From NCBI GenBank assembly GCA_003665825.1, contig QPFY01000016.1:558001-622000 (forward strand): a stretch of DNA of 64,000 nucleotides. Reading direction: 5' to 3'. Below are positions 10,495-22,518 of this stretch, in pieces. Source of the DNA: Microbotryum silenes-acaulis (taxonomy: Eukaryota > Basidiomycota > Microbotryomycetes > Microbotryales > Microbotryaceae). The notes under the pieces were generated by a model, which saw nothing but the letters and a program-made list of their open reading frames with translations, was not told the DNA's origin and ran no database searches. The number at the start of each line of letters is the position of its first letter. The stretch's first letter is position 1. The position numbers and the translations under genes were made by a program.

Positions 10495-13400
10495 AGTAAG
10501 TCATGCTTCTTCTACTGTGCGACCTCGACGTCGCTCATGTCGCACCACCCTCCCCATCTCCACCCGTATGACACCCGCTCATCTTTCCCTTGCCAACTCT
10601 CCTCCTCCTCCTCCACCACCACCACCACCACCACCACCACCACCACCGCTTGCACACTTGCAGTGAAGCGCTCATACGGTCAGACCTCGTCTCCGGCCAC
10701 GGCTTCGCAAGCCGGTGCAGCAGCGACCTACAAGTCCGGTCCGCAACCGTCGCCAGCGCCATCGAGCACACCTCAACCCTCCCAGGCCCCTCCTCCCTTA
10801 CCACCTGGCCCACCTCCTCAACCCCCGTCAGCTTCGGGCCCGCAACAACCCAATCCGTACGCCAACTATGGCTACCCTGCTGCCTATGCCGCGGCTCAGC
10901 ATGGCGCTCATCCTCAATACCTGGCCTACGGCTATGGAGGCGCCGCAGCCCAGGTCAGCCTTGGGATGCTCGGTCCCATATTCGATGCACGCTCTAACGT
11001 CGCGAGGTGATCTGCGATCTCACAGGTCCCGACAGGAACCACATCACCCTACCTCAACTACGCCCAACCGCAAGCAGCGTATGCAGCCTACTCAGGCGGG
11101 ATGGTCCCTCCCCCTCCTCCTCCACCCGGCTACCCGAACCCACAGACCTACTACTCCCAACCGGGCCAGCAACAACCCCAAGGTGCTCAACCGCCGTACG
11201 GTGCTCCAGCATACGGCTACCCCGCTCCGAACGGTTCGGCTCCTTACGCGGGGGCGCCGGGAGCATACCCTCCTCCCCCTCCTGGCAATGGGTACCCGAT
11301 CCCTCCGCCTCAGCACGGTCTACCCTCACCACAGGGAGCACCGCCTTACAAGCGTACCCGATACGAAGGTGGACCCGCACCTCCGCTACCCCCTGGTCCT
11401 GCGCCTCCACCACCTGCGTTACCGCCCGTCGGAGGATCGAGCTCCAGAGGTGGACCACCCCCGCCTCGGGGCCAATACGACCGAGGACCCCCACCACCGT
11501 CTGCGCATCGCGGCCCACCCCCACTTTCTCGCTACGACGATCGATTCGACGGACCTCCCCCTCCAGGTCCTTACCGAGACGATCCCCGAGATCGATTGCC
11601 TCCTCCTCCGCCAGGTCACTACGATCGAGGCGATCGTTACGGCCCTCCACCGCCTTCACGTTACGACGATCGAAGACCTCCCCCATCTTCACTTCGAAGG
11701 GATGAACGCTTGCCTCCTCCTCCTGGACCTGCGTACAGAGATCAAGGCTCTCCTGGACCTCGTGGGGGTGCGCCACGAGGTCCGGCTTTCGCACCTCGTG
11801 ATGGTCCTTCAAGACCTCCTCGAGGCGGCGTCGGTCGCTCCGGTGGTGGTGCAGGTGGAGGAGGCGGGGGACGGCCCGTCTCCGCCCTTCCCGGTGCAGG
11901 TCGTGCAGGATTTGTGTCAAGCCCCGCAAAACGAGGTGATCGTTTCGCCGCCGTCGATGTCCCTCGAGGACCCCGTAACGCGCGTGTCAATGCGATCCCT
12001 CCGCATGGTCAGAAGAAGGAGAGGAAATGGGGCGCAAGGACGATGGGGTGTGGGAGTGGTCCGGGAGGTTCGGGGAAGGAGAAGAGTGGTGATGGGAGGA
12101 CCTTGACGGATTTCAGGATCGCGGGGTTGGAAATCACGGAGTTGAAATGGACCTGGGCGGCCAAGGCTCAGGCGGTCGTTAAGGCGCTCGTTGAGGCCGA
12201 TGCCGCTAATTCGACGGAGAAGGAGAATGGGGATGGCGTGAAAGGGTTGACCAAGGATGATGCGACTGCCCCGACGAAGAAGAAGACGAAAAGTCAACGC
12301 AAGGCCGAGCGTCGACGAGCGGCCAAAGCAGCCGCTGCCGTCGTCGAAGAACCCACCTCCAACGCCGGCCTCAACCCCGAAGACGAATCAGCTCAAGAAG
12401 ATGGCGATGATGAGGTCGATGGTGAACCTGTGTCGACGTCGTTGTCGCCTTCGCAAAAGAATACCAAGAAGTCGAAGCATATGCGAGATGAGGATGAGGA
12501 TAGCGAGTCGAGAGGTGAAGGGGATGTTGATGCGACGATGCCGAAAAAAGTCAAGGCGGATACGGGGGAGGTCGTCAAGCTTGAGAGTGTGGAGCCCAAG
12601 CCCGAGGTTGAAGCTGAGGCTGAGGCGGCGGAATCGAGTTCGGCTGCTCAAGAGGACGTGGATGGTGAGCCCGTCGAAGTCAAAGAAGAGGAGGAGAACA
12701 AGTCTGCCGACGCAGATGCGACGGAACTTGAGGAACCCGTCGCTGCTCCTACCCCTGTTGCGGCATCGAACCCGCCGCCTTTCAAGCTTTCAGCTGCCAA
12801 CTCTGCTCCACCCGCGAATGCCCCGACCGGACCAGCAGCCGAACGACCGCCTTCGGATCGCGAGAACAGTCGTCTCAGAATCTACTTCTCTTCCCCCGTC
12901 GACTCCGTTTCGACCTACATCAACGCCGGGGGCAACGGGTCTGTTCGAGGAGCGACGGTGGAGCTTCAAGCGTCGACTAGAGATACCTCTATGGCGCCTC
13001 CGACGATCGAAGAGGAGGTAGCTCCGGCCAATGTCGAGGCAGTGATTGAAGAGGCGGTGAAGCCGGAAGGTGTTAGTGGCGGAGCTGAAACGACGGCTGA
13101 GGCTCCGGCGAACGATGAGGCAGAGGTTGATGGCGATGATGTCCATTCCATACCACTTGAGGGAGGGCCTCTCGAAAACACTGCCGAGACGACAGAGCCG
13201 GCCGCTGAAGTCCAGGCCTCGGTCGAACCGGACGTGACGGCGGCGGCTGCGTCTCAAGATGAAGCTGTCGAGGTCAACGCCGACACCGACACCGGAGACG
13301 TTTCCATGTCGTCCGTCTACCCTCCCGATCCTTATGCTCAAGGACAGCCTTCCATCACCGGTTCTACGCACGGTGACGAAACCGATGACAAGCCACGCGA

Positions 13401-14718
13401 ATCCTCCGTCGTCCCTGGGACCAACCTACTACCCCACTTGACGCCGCCCGAGCCTAGTGCGGATCGAATTTCGATCTCGTACGCTCGTAATACGCGTCGT
13501 ATGGTCCTTGATGCCGAGGTCGTTGAATCGGTCAAGATCTTCCGAGCAGAAGGGAGGATCGAGCTAGTTGTTTTGTTGCGGCCGGCGTATATGGGCGATG
13601 GTGAGGATGCTGTACCGGATGAGTTCAGGGTTTGCCAAGGTATTCTAGTGAGTGGTATCGACCTACACGTGTTCCCCAGGGCTGGAGCATGAACTCATCG
13701 CATATTTATTGATTAGATCGAGGCATTGGATCGCGAACACGACGACTACCTCGTCATCGACCGTCTGTCTCTCGAGGCGGCGTGGCGTACGCGTGCAGCA
13801 AACGACGAAACCAAAGATACGACTGAAGAGGCGAAGGAAGGAGAGACCGAAGACCCGGAGTTGGATCCTTTGTTGCCTCCTCTGCACCACCTTTTGGCCA
13901 CGTCGTTGTCTGATGAGACAGGTGCCACGGCTCTGAGCGTCGCGCCCGGCTTTACTCGCGACCGAATCACCGTGATTGCGCGCTTTGACCGATCGAACCC
14001 TTTGACCGAAGCGCGTTGGGTCAAAACCGGTGAGATCGATCAATGGATCACGGGTCTGGCGCTGGAGAAGAAGGACGACAAGCTCTCAGCATGGAAGGGC
14101 AAAATCGTCGTGCACGACCCTGAACCGCCGCCGACGATCCAGGATGCGCTCGATGCTTGGACCTCGAGCTCGAGCATCGGCTCATTGGCCGATCGGAAGG
14201 CGTTCGTGTCCGGTCACATGTCCGACATTGACAACGTGCTTGAGATCCTGCTTCGTCTGGCTCGAGGTGATACGCGATCGCATTACAACACCAACCACAG
14301 CTCGTCGTCGGGTCCTTCGGTCCCCGTCCTCGCGGCTTCGCTTTCGGCTCCTTATCCCGATTCTCAAACACAGGTCTCATTGGCCGTCTTGGCCATGTTC
14401 AGGCTCAGTGTGCAGACCGCGGAGAAGGCGGGTTTGGACACGCAGGAAGTTCATCGCCAAGTGAGCGAGATCGTCAAAGGTGTGCCCCACCATATGCAGT
14501 TCAAGGCGCTCGATGGCATGTTTGTCGAGTATCGCAAAAAGAACAAAGCTATGGCGCCCACGATTCTGGCTCCTGCTAAAGCCAAAGAGGCGGAAGTGTC
14601 CGCGCAGCCTGCGCAGGCATCGATGCCTGCACCTGCGCCGGCACCTCCTGCCACGGATGTGCCTGCGAAGGAGAAACCTGCAGTCGAGAAGGAGGCGCCT
14701 GTTGTTGCAAAGGAATGA
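10495..14718 (+). CDS. Large Pro/Tyr/Gly-rich protein of unknown function
   Basis: Exons 10664-10953, 11026-13647 and 13717-14718 join in phase. Two 5' ends are possible. In one, an intron at 10496-10663 (GTAAGT...TTGCAG) splits the start codon, A at 10495 joined to TG at 10664, giving MKRSYGQ and about 1304 residues. In the other, an unspliced frame begins at the ATG at 10535 and reads through the CCA/CCT tract. The N-terminal third is disordered: Pro-rich with YG and YDR repeats, RG motifs and a Gly run, as in RNA-granule or mRNP proteins. A Lys/Glu-rich acidic middle follows (about 450-650). The C-terminal part looks folded, with NTRRMVLDAEVVESVKIFRAEGRIELVV before the last intron and REHDDYLVIDRLSLEAAW after it, then an Ala/Pro tail. 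I do not recognise the C-terminal domain. The RNA-related role is suggested only by composition and by THO2 next door. Confidence 0.8.
10596..10650 (+). repeat. CCT/CCA triplet microsatellite
   Basis: A run of CTC/CCT triplets followed by about a dozen CAC/CCA triplets. It lies immediately before the CAG acceptor at 10663, so it may act as the pyrimidine-rich end of an intron; if unspliced it would encode Ser and Thr runs. Confidence 0.85.
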
Positions 14719-16096
14719 GCACGTGGATATGATGCAGGAGGACGGTGTTGTGATGACTGGCGGCTACCTGTGGGGAAGGATCGGGCTTGGCGATGTCGAG
14801 GAATATGAAGAGGAAAGGAGATTGAAGCGCGAAGAGTTGTCGCGCTGGGCATGGCGTTCTCGTCTTGTTATGTTCTTGTGTGCTTTCTGGGATCAAATCG
14901 ACTTTTCTCTCTCTCTTTCTCTTTCTCTTTCTCTCTCCTTTCTTTGTGCGATGTTGGTCTCGCCCTGGCCGACTCGTGGACGATGCCTCTGTGAGGAACG
15001 GCTCTTCTCTCTGCCACGGGGCCGATTTTCTGGGTTCATGTTTCGTATCCTCGGCACGCACATCATGTGACTCGCGATGTTGATGCTTATTCCTGGTACG
15101 CTTCGCCGACATCTCCCTCGGCAGCGGTAGGGCTGAGACTAGTGGGGAACGACGGGGAGTGTGCTTGCCGAGAGGGGCCCAAGCACGACTGTAGCACCGA
15201 CCAATCATCACCAATCTCGAATGGGCTCAGGGTTTTTACATTCGGCGTCCTGTCGATCTTCTCTTTTCTTTTATGGGCGGCTATACTAGTCTCGGGCACA
15301 CATTCGGTTGGAGAAGAAACTATAGGGCTGACGCCGTAGGCGACCCTGTCTCGGAACCTTGACGTCCTTGACCCCCAGCTCCTGGGAGTATGAGAGTAAT
15401 TATGTGAATACATCGGCCGCCACGAGCTCACAATATGAAGGATGAATTTTCCGGGTAGTGTTATACTTTTTGTTTCTCATGTTATCATTCAAACTCCTGC
15501 GTGTGATGGATGCTGAGCAATCGCTGTGTCACTCTTGTGCTGCTGAACGGCGGGCGGGCCGGCAAGGCCTCGAGGCGATCCTCCAGGCCATACGCTGGAA
15601 GAGGAAAGATTCATCTTCGGCGCCGCTTCGAGCTAACGGACGGAATTTGGCCCCGGAGATGAGGCCTTGCTCAAACGTCATCTATCAACCCGGGTGGAAA
15701 AAGGCAGCCTCAATAGAAATGGCCCAAAGCCTTTGTCATGTAGTAATCAATCTCGGGCCTTGCTGAAGCAGCGATCACACTTCCATAAGTCGGACCTTAG
15801 CGCTGGGGAATTGATTATCTGATCGTTGTATGCAAAGGACTTGCTCTTCCTTTCTTCAACATCGGATCGAAACCGACGTCCCGCTTTCGTGTTGTACCCC
15901 CTCCTGTCAAGCAACGTCTAGGATATCCCGCGAGAGGTTCTCGGCGATTGTAGCTGTCTGAGACATTCCGAGTTCAGAGTCGGACTGCAAATCTGTGATC
16001 GGCGCGCGTCTCAACTCGATCCCCCGGGCCACAAGCCACTTTCGACTCGTCGGCCTCCGTGACGTTTCAACCTAGGACAGGCTCCCAACCACCACC
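14719..16096. other. Intergenic region with a CT-rich tract
   Basis: About 1.4 kb between two genes on the plus strand. There is a CTCTCT/CTTTCT tract at roughly 14905-14942 inside the likely 3' UTR of the upstream gene. No ORF here looks conserved on either strand. Confidence 0.5.
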
Positions 16097-18864
16097 ATGG
16101 CGGCTATCGCAAATTCTTCCACGTCCAGTGGTTCGACCAGTCGTACTTCTATGTTCAAGAGCAAGGTCAGTGCTCGTACGGTCGCTGTGGTTAAGAGGCC
16201 TTAGCCGGCTCTCGGAACTTCCGCGAGGAGTTGCGCTGACCTCATTTGGTCTCCGGCTGCTCCGGTACACGTTGTATGCAGGTCACCAAAGCAGCGCAGG
16301 CCGTTCGCAAATTGTCGCAGCAACCCGTGACCACCTCCGTACCCGAGGAGTCAAGATCCAAACCGCATGACACCCCGCCTTCGTACACGACCTCGCCCGA
16401 AAGCCCAGCCGGTTTGGCCTTCCGCAAGGCACGCTCGGCACTCGCGGGCGTGACCTCGACGGTGACGCCCAAGTCGCCTCGAGCCGAGACTCGAATCTCT
16501 CCGCGACCGAATGATGAAGCAAGACAGAACAGCTTTTGTAGGGCGAAGGGCAATTCGGCTTCGTTCCGATTAGCGATCGCGGGAAATGGTATTCCTCCTT
16601 CCCCACCCATGCCCGAGCCTGTCGTTAATGTGCTCTCGATCCAGGGCCTCAAGGACTATGCGCCGGGTCCAGGCCTGGATAACACTGGTTACACTGCACG
16701 GGCTCAGACCCCGGATGAAGACGTACCCGTGATCCGCGAATCGCGGTACAAGGACGGCTACCTGCCCCGCACATCACTTGGACCCTCGTTCACGGTCCCC
16801 GCACTCGATGGACTTGGATTGGTCGGCTTCGGAGAGGAGGACATTGTCATGTTGGACACCACCGCGCAGGCGCACACAGCACGCATGGCAAGATCGTCCT
16901 CCGCCGGCACCCCGACTCAGCAAGGTGACAACCTCAGCAATAAGTCCGTCAATTCCGAGTCAAAGAACGTAGCTGGACTCACCCGACCGCGTGCAAAACT
17001 CAATCGGACCAGCTCATCGTCAGTGCATACGCTCGAAATCAAGCTAGCATCCGCAAGCTTTAGGCTATCCGCAGCCGATGCGGCAGCACTGGCCTCGTCG
17101 CAACCGCTCGCCGAGTCTGCTCCTCCTCGCAAAACCTCGGTACCGGATTTGCAGTCCAAGGTCGCAGAATATCGACGAAGGGAAGCCAACCAGCTCAACC
17201 TGACTTCGCGAGTCGGGGCCATGGGACCGGCGCTCGTTGCTGAGAGGCGGAGAACGGTTGCTGGCGACCCACGATCATCGAGGTCGAGTATGAATCGAGC
17301 TGCCCTGCGCGATTCTCTGTACAAGCCTCTACCGAGCAAGCCCACGATGCAAGCACCTTCTTTGCGCGGCGCTCCGTCGGGCTATTGTATTCGACCGAGC
17401 GTGTCAACTGCGACCCAAACTCCCTCATGGTGGCCATCATCAACATATGCCCCCTCGGCATCGAGCTCGGCCAAGTCTGTTAACACGGACAATACAGTTC
17501 CCTCCACATCTTCGATGCCTAGGAGCGCAGTGCACAAGTGGAGCAACACTCCTCCACAAGCCTATTCGTCTTTCCCCATCAGCGATCTCGCATTGCTCGC
17601 CACGCCTGCCAACCTCGAGGCGTTCCCTTCGCCAAGCCTCTATTCAGTCGCTGACACCGCCGCGTCACCACCCTTACCGCGACTTCCCGTCGAAGCGTGG
17701 AACTCGTTGACGCTGCAGTACGATCCCGAGCCCCAACCTGTCCAGATATCCTCCTTGGGCCCCCGCAACATGTCCCGCCGGACGTCGACAAGCTCAAACT
17801 CGCCGACCCTTCACTCGCCATCGCTCATGTCATCTGCCCGGCTCGCGTCGCCTGCGACAGTCGCTCCGAACGTGAAGGCCGAGTTTGTACCGGCCCCATC
17901 ATCCAGCACGGAACCTCGTCTCAGCCCAAATCAAGCCGAGCACACCAGCTCTGCTGAGAAGGACAATGAGGTGCCGATCCCCGCAGCCGTGCCGCGTCCC
18001 GAAGCCCGACATTCGTTGCGCTCGACTCGAGCCACCTCAATGTATGCGTCTCAGGACACACGATCGTCCATGGCTAGCAACGGGAAGCGTGGGTCTTTGC
18101 CTTCCGAGTCTCTATCTTGGAGCGAACCACGACCCTACGTTCGAGCGCGGCCCGTGAGCGTCTTCAATCCGCTGTACCAACCCTCGGTGCCTTTCCAACC
18201 GCAGAAGAAACTGGCGCCCATCGACCATGAGACGTTGGCCTCGGGTGATCGTCTGCGTGAGAGACGATTGAGCTCTGTCTCTAGGCTGAGCTCCGCGTCG
18301 TTGGGCACACCAGAACGTCGGCTTTCTGGTATGGATGGCTCGGACGAGTATTCGACGGCCCACAATTCGCCGCCACTCGGTGACTCGGGTGGATCGCTTA
18401 TGAGGTTCAAGGCCTCGTTCGCTGCGGCTCCGATTGCGCAGCCAACCGAGAGTGGCCCAGAGGACAACATCGGTCCCAAGACCTTGGCGCCGCCATCGGC
18501 CAGGGTGACTTCGCAGCCTATCTTCAGCTCGCCCATCATCATCCCTGCCACCCCGATTCCCGCATCCACAAGTAGCATCCCCTCCGTCCCCCACGATGAC
18601 GATGATGCCGACGACGGCGAGGTTCTGTTGGTAACCCCCATCGCTCGTCGTGCGTCGAGCCTCTCGGTCGACATCGCTGCGACCCGTCGTTACTCATCTT
18701 CGACGACGCCTCCACCTCGCCCAACCCCATCGCCGCTTAGGATATCGAGTTTGTCCGCGTCACCCGATACCCCAACAGTGCGCAGGAAGAGCTTCGGTCC
18801 CCCCGTCAACCCGCCTTCGCCGATGAGGAGGAGTCCTTCACCTGCCGTAGCGGTTGACGCTTGA
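16097..18864 (+). CDS. Ser/Pro-rich, mostly disordered protein of unknown function
   Basis: Two exons: 16097-16165 (MAAIANSSTSSG..., ATG in an ACCACCATGG context) and 16282-18864, separated by a 116-nt intron with GTCAGT and ATGCAG ends, phase 0. The product is about 883 residues. It opens with a small basic helix-prone segment (FKSKVTKAAQAVRKLSQ) and is then dominated by Ser, Pro, Thr and Ala with many RRxS and SP motifs, such as RRTSTSS, RRLSGMDGS and RRYSS, which look like sites for basophilic and proline-directed kinases. No globular domain, membrane segment or coiled coil is apparent. It could be a cytoskeletal or polarity adaptor, but the sequence does not show that. Confidence 0.75.
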
Positions 18865-19278
18865 GCTTGATCGGGCCCAGATCCTAATTTTCCGCCTCTC
18901 CATGACTTGACTATAATGCCGCTTTACTCAACTAACTGTGTACCTCATAACGACACTGTTCATGTCTCTTTATAAACCGAAGTAATGACAATTACAAGCA
19001 AAGCAAGAGAAATTTCAAAAGGCCAAGAAGGAGGAAGACTTCATCCGATCCGTGATTGGTGCATCAGTGAGAGGAAATTAATCCGAAAGTAAAACGATGA
19101 CACGAAGCCAAGTGAAAAAGGGGTATAAAAGTGTGCTGTACGGCGGTAAATCAAGACACAAGGGCGTAAAGGTTGCAGGCGGACTCTTTTTAGTTGATTT
19201 AGATGACACCTTCCCTCATCCTGCCGTGCCCTTGGCTCGTGGTGAATCGACTGCGAAAGAAGAACGTCGCCACGACGA
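18865..19278. other. Convergent 3' intergenic region
   Basis: AT-richer than its surroundings. It separates the stop codons of two convergent genes and should hold both 3' UTRs and polyadenylation regions. No ORF of interest. Confidence 0.5.
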
Positions 19279-21896
19279 TCAGAACCCACTGAACAATATT
19301 CGACTCCTGGGAACGGAGAGATCACTCACTGAAAGCAAGCATCGAATTTCTGAATTTCCTCGGCCATGGTCTCGAGCACGTCGATGCTGTCCTTGAGGTG
19401 GGTCGCCAACATCCTTCGACGCCCGTCCGAGACGCGTGAATCCATGGCTCGATATTGCTCCGATAACTCGATGTACAATCTGAAGACCCGAAGGAAATGG
19501 TAGGATAAGATGTCCGAATCGATGGAACGAGTTTTGGAGAAACGCTTACTGTTTTTGCACCGCGAACGCCTGTTCCATTTTTTCCAACGTAGACCTCAAT
19601 TCCAGCTTATGGTCGACCGCCGGCACTGCTGCAGGAACAGCATTTTGCACGTTCGGACCCGCACCTCCCAATTCCTTCTCATTCGCATTCCCTCCAACGC
19701 CCAAACTCCCCGGCTTCCTCGGTCCCTGTGCCTTTTTCTTCTTCAACCCGTTCCCACAGAGCTTGCAAATGTTCTTCCTCCTCTTGGACGGGTCTTGCAT
19801 CGACATGGATTCGAATAATGCTTCGGCGCGGCGGAAGTCGGGTTCGAGCATCGGGGAGGAAGCAGCGGTGGAAGCGGAATCGTTGGCGGCGATTGAGGAA
19901 TCCGCTGTAGAAACGTAGGACTCGTCGTATGCTGTTTCGTTGTGCGTTGGTTGGGGAGCTGCGCACGCGCGCACAGGAGCTGCGTTGGGGGCCGGGGCAG
20001 GAGCGGGTGCGGCACGTGCATGAACGGGTTGACGCGGGGGCGCCGTCGCGGGTCGGATGATGGGTTGCGGTGGTGGGATCGTCGTCGGTTCAGCGGCCCA
20101 ACGATGCGTCGTCCTCTGAGCACGAGGGGTACGATCCGGATCGACATTGGCCGTAGCCGCCATCTGACCCGGCGGTGGCGTAGATCCTCCAGTCCTCAAA
20201 TGATGTCCCTCCATCTCTCTCTTCCGACTCATTTCCTCCCGTTCCCACTGTTCCTTTACCAGCTTGTCGTGCAACAACTCTTCTACGGCATTCTTGACCA
20301 CGTTCGTCTCGGTCAACATCGTCTTGAGCCTTTCGTTCAACTCGCTCACGCGTTGTCGATCATGCTCATTGACACGGGGAAGAGCACGAAGTTGAGCGAT
20401 CGCGATCTCATGAGAAGCGACTTGGCGTTCGAGTTGGGTCAAACGGGCTCGAAGGGTCGATTCCTGATCACGGCGCAGGAACATGTCCTCGACTTCTCGG
20501 CGAGTCAATCCGGGCGAACTTTGCGCTGGTGCTTGGACGAAAGCGGGCGAGGCGCGTCGGACTTCGACGGCGGGGAGTTGGTCTTTCTCCGCCAAGGCTC
20601 GCATGAGTTGAGCGTTCGCCGCTTCGGCATCTTGCAATCGAGAACGCAAATCGTCGATGGCGTTCGCGACGGCGGTGGCTGTAGGGTCCAGGATTCCAGT
20701 TTCGACGGCAAGATCAGTCGCTGGACACTCGTAAACTGCAAGGCCAGCCAAGCTGACGCTCTCTTACCTTCACTTCCGACAGCTTGAGCAGAGTTTGGCC
20801 TTCTGGGAACAGGAGCAGCCATATGCTGATTCCTCGACCTAGCCGGGCTCGTCAGACCATCAGTCAGACCCGTCACATCAGGCAAGCGATGCGATGGCTC
20901 GCTAAAGTGAGGCGTCGAAGAAGGAACTCTCGAGCGATTGCTGTAGGTCGGACCCATCTTGGGCGAGAAGGAATGGATCGCACTGGCTCGAGATGCGGCG
21001 TTGTTGATATTGGAAGGCGACCGCAACGGGAAAGTCTTGGACGCAGCGGGCATGAAGGAGGAAGAAGGCCCAGCAGCGGTGACAGGGGGTCGGTTCTCAT
21101 CGGTCGGAGGAGGGCGTGCCGCGGCAGCCGCTCGAGCGCAAGGAGGTGAAGCAGCAGGTGACCTCTGCATGCCCGTGAAGGTGAGATCATCCTGATCCAG
21201 TGCGCGGGCCGCTGCACGGATGGCAGACCCGATTGGCATCGCAGAATGAGCCGCTGCGGAGCTGGCTCGATTCCCGGCCAGTCCGATCCTGAGCGAGAAA
21301 TCGTCGCCGATGGTAGGATCGGACGACTCGCCGTTGTCTTCTGCGCCGGACGATTCGTCCTCAATCCTCGCTCGCAACCCCTGGTGCTGTTGGTGGTGAC
21401 GTTGACGAGGCAAAGTCGACGTTTGCTGTCGGAGACCGCTATGGGCTTGCTCGAGATCATCCGAGAGATCACCATAGCCGATCGAATCCCCCGATGAGGA
21501 TGCACCAGATCGGAGACCACCAGCCTGACGGTTGAGCTCCCCCATACCGAGCCTGATTTCGTTCTCGAGGTCGAGACGTTCGCGCTCGGTGTTATCGGTG
21601 AGGATGCCGCCCTCTTCCTCGATCACACGAGGGACCGAGGCGTAGGCCGGACTGGACGAAGGGGGCGGCGCGGCGGCGAATCGACCGTTGAGGTTTCCGA
21701 AAGCGGTGCGGTTCACGGGTGGTTGGGCATGCTGGGATATGGCACGCTTGATCTCGGACGAGAGGTTGGAGCGGGACCTGGATGGCTTGAGCGAGGTGAT
21801 GAGGGTCGAGTGATGACCCGAGGAGGACGCCGGGGTGGGAGTATCGAGCGGGTAGCGTTGTTGACGCATCTGCGACGGCGTATGAGCGACCGACAT
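19279..21896 (-). CDS. Coiled-coil protein with a CxxC motif, function unknown
   Basis: Exons 21896-20768, 20720-19550 and 19479 leftward join in phase; the first intron is only 47 nt. The end has two options: a short intron at 19329-19289 giving ...KFDACFHGF and a stop at 19279, or no splice and a stop at 19326 (...KFDACFQ). The protein is about 783 residues. The first 370 are disordered and rich in Ser, Ala and Pro. A strong coiled coil follows (about 385-520: repeated LQDAEAANAQLMRALAEKD, LTQLERQVASHEIAIAQL and LNERLKTMLTET-type heptads). Near residue 685 a basic CKLCGNGLKKKK motif could bind zinc. The C-terminal exon is helical (LYIELSEQYRAMDSRV). The layout recalls centrosomal or cytoskeletal adaptors, but I cannot name it. 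The start used is the ATG opening MSVAHTPSQ; an ATG-less extension of the same frame lies upstream (see findings). Confidence 0.72.
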
Positions 21897-21923
21897 GAAA
21901 AGCAATCCGAGGCGTATGTGGGC

Positions 21924-22238
21924 CTATTTTTTCGCACGTCTGTGGTGTACGTCTGGACGAAGGAAGTACTCCGGCGATGTGGGCCGAGTCCAAGTCGAGC
22001 CGAGGCAGGGGATGGATCGTTCAACTCGTTCCGGATGGGTGCGCACGCGAGCCCAGGCAACTGTCACGGCGGCAAGGAGTGGGATCCAAGAACCAAGAGC
22101 CGTGCTAGTGTCTACTTGAAAGTAGGTGATAGGTAGACAGTTGTTGAACAGGGTCTCGTATGCACTCGCTGGGTGAATGAGATGGGAAAGGAGAGCCGAA
22201 AAGGCAAGGGCGCGCCGGCTCGATTGTTTGTTGCTCAT
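21924..22238 (-). other. 104-codon ORF upstream of, and in frame with, the coiled-coil gene
   Basis: Opens with ATG at 22238 and ends at a TAG 27 nt before the ATG at 21896, in the same frame. It encodes a hydrophobic centre (SWIPLLAAVTVAW) after ETLFNNCLPITYF. It may be an upstream ORF, an N-terminal exon whose intron removes the TAG, or a separate small protein driven by the promoter shared with SFM1. Confidence 0.3.
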
Positions 22239-22518
22239 TTCGCTGACCGGTCACGTGACCTCCGCAGGCATGCATGTCATATTAGGCCTTTCGCTTCCGG
22301 TTTGGAGTTGCAGTTGCTTTCCCAAACGCCGTTTAATCAATTGTGATCATTTACGTGAACATTGACCGCTCTGTCACAGAACGCCTAGTCGCCGACACCG
22401 CGCATTTCAGGCCGCTCAGGCCACCCTTCGCACGCTGCATCATAACCCAGCCCTCAGCCTCAGCTTCCGGATCTCCTCCTCAGCTCTTGCCTTCCATCCC
22501 TCATAATCTCTCGACATC
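22239..22518. promoter_or_regulatory. Divergent promoter region upstream of SFM1
   Basis: 280 bases between the 22238 ATG (minus) and the SFM1 ATG (plus). It contains TCACGTGA near 22251, an E-box palindrome of the kind bound by Cbf1/bHLH factors. Binding is inferred from the motif only. Confidence 0.4.

Noticed and set aside
10715..12106. 463-codon plus-strand ORF in another frame of the Pro-rich gene
   Set aside because: Overlaps the supported frame; low-complexity codons keep alternative frames open.
19198..19288. C-terminal tail anchor WVLIVVATFFF for the coiled-coil protein
   Set aside because: That frame cannot be reached: the 19329 donor is phase 2 and the joined codon reads into a stop after HGF.
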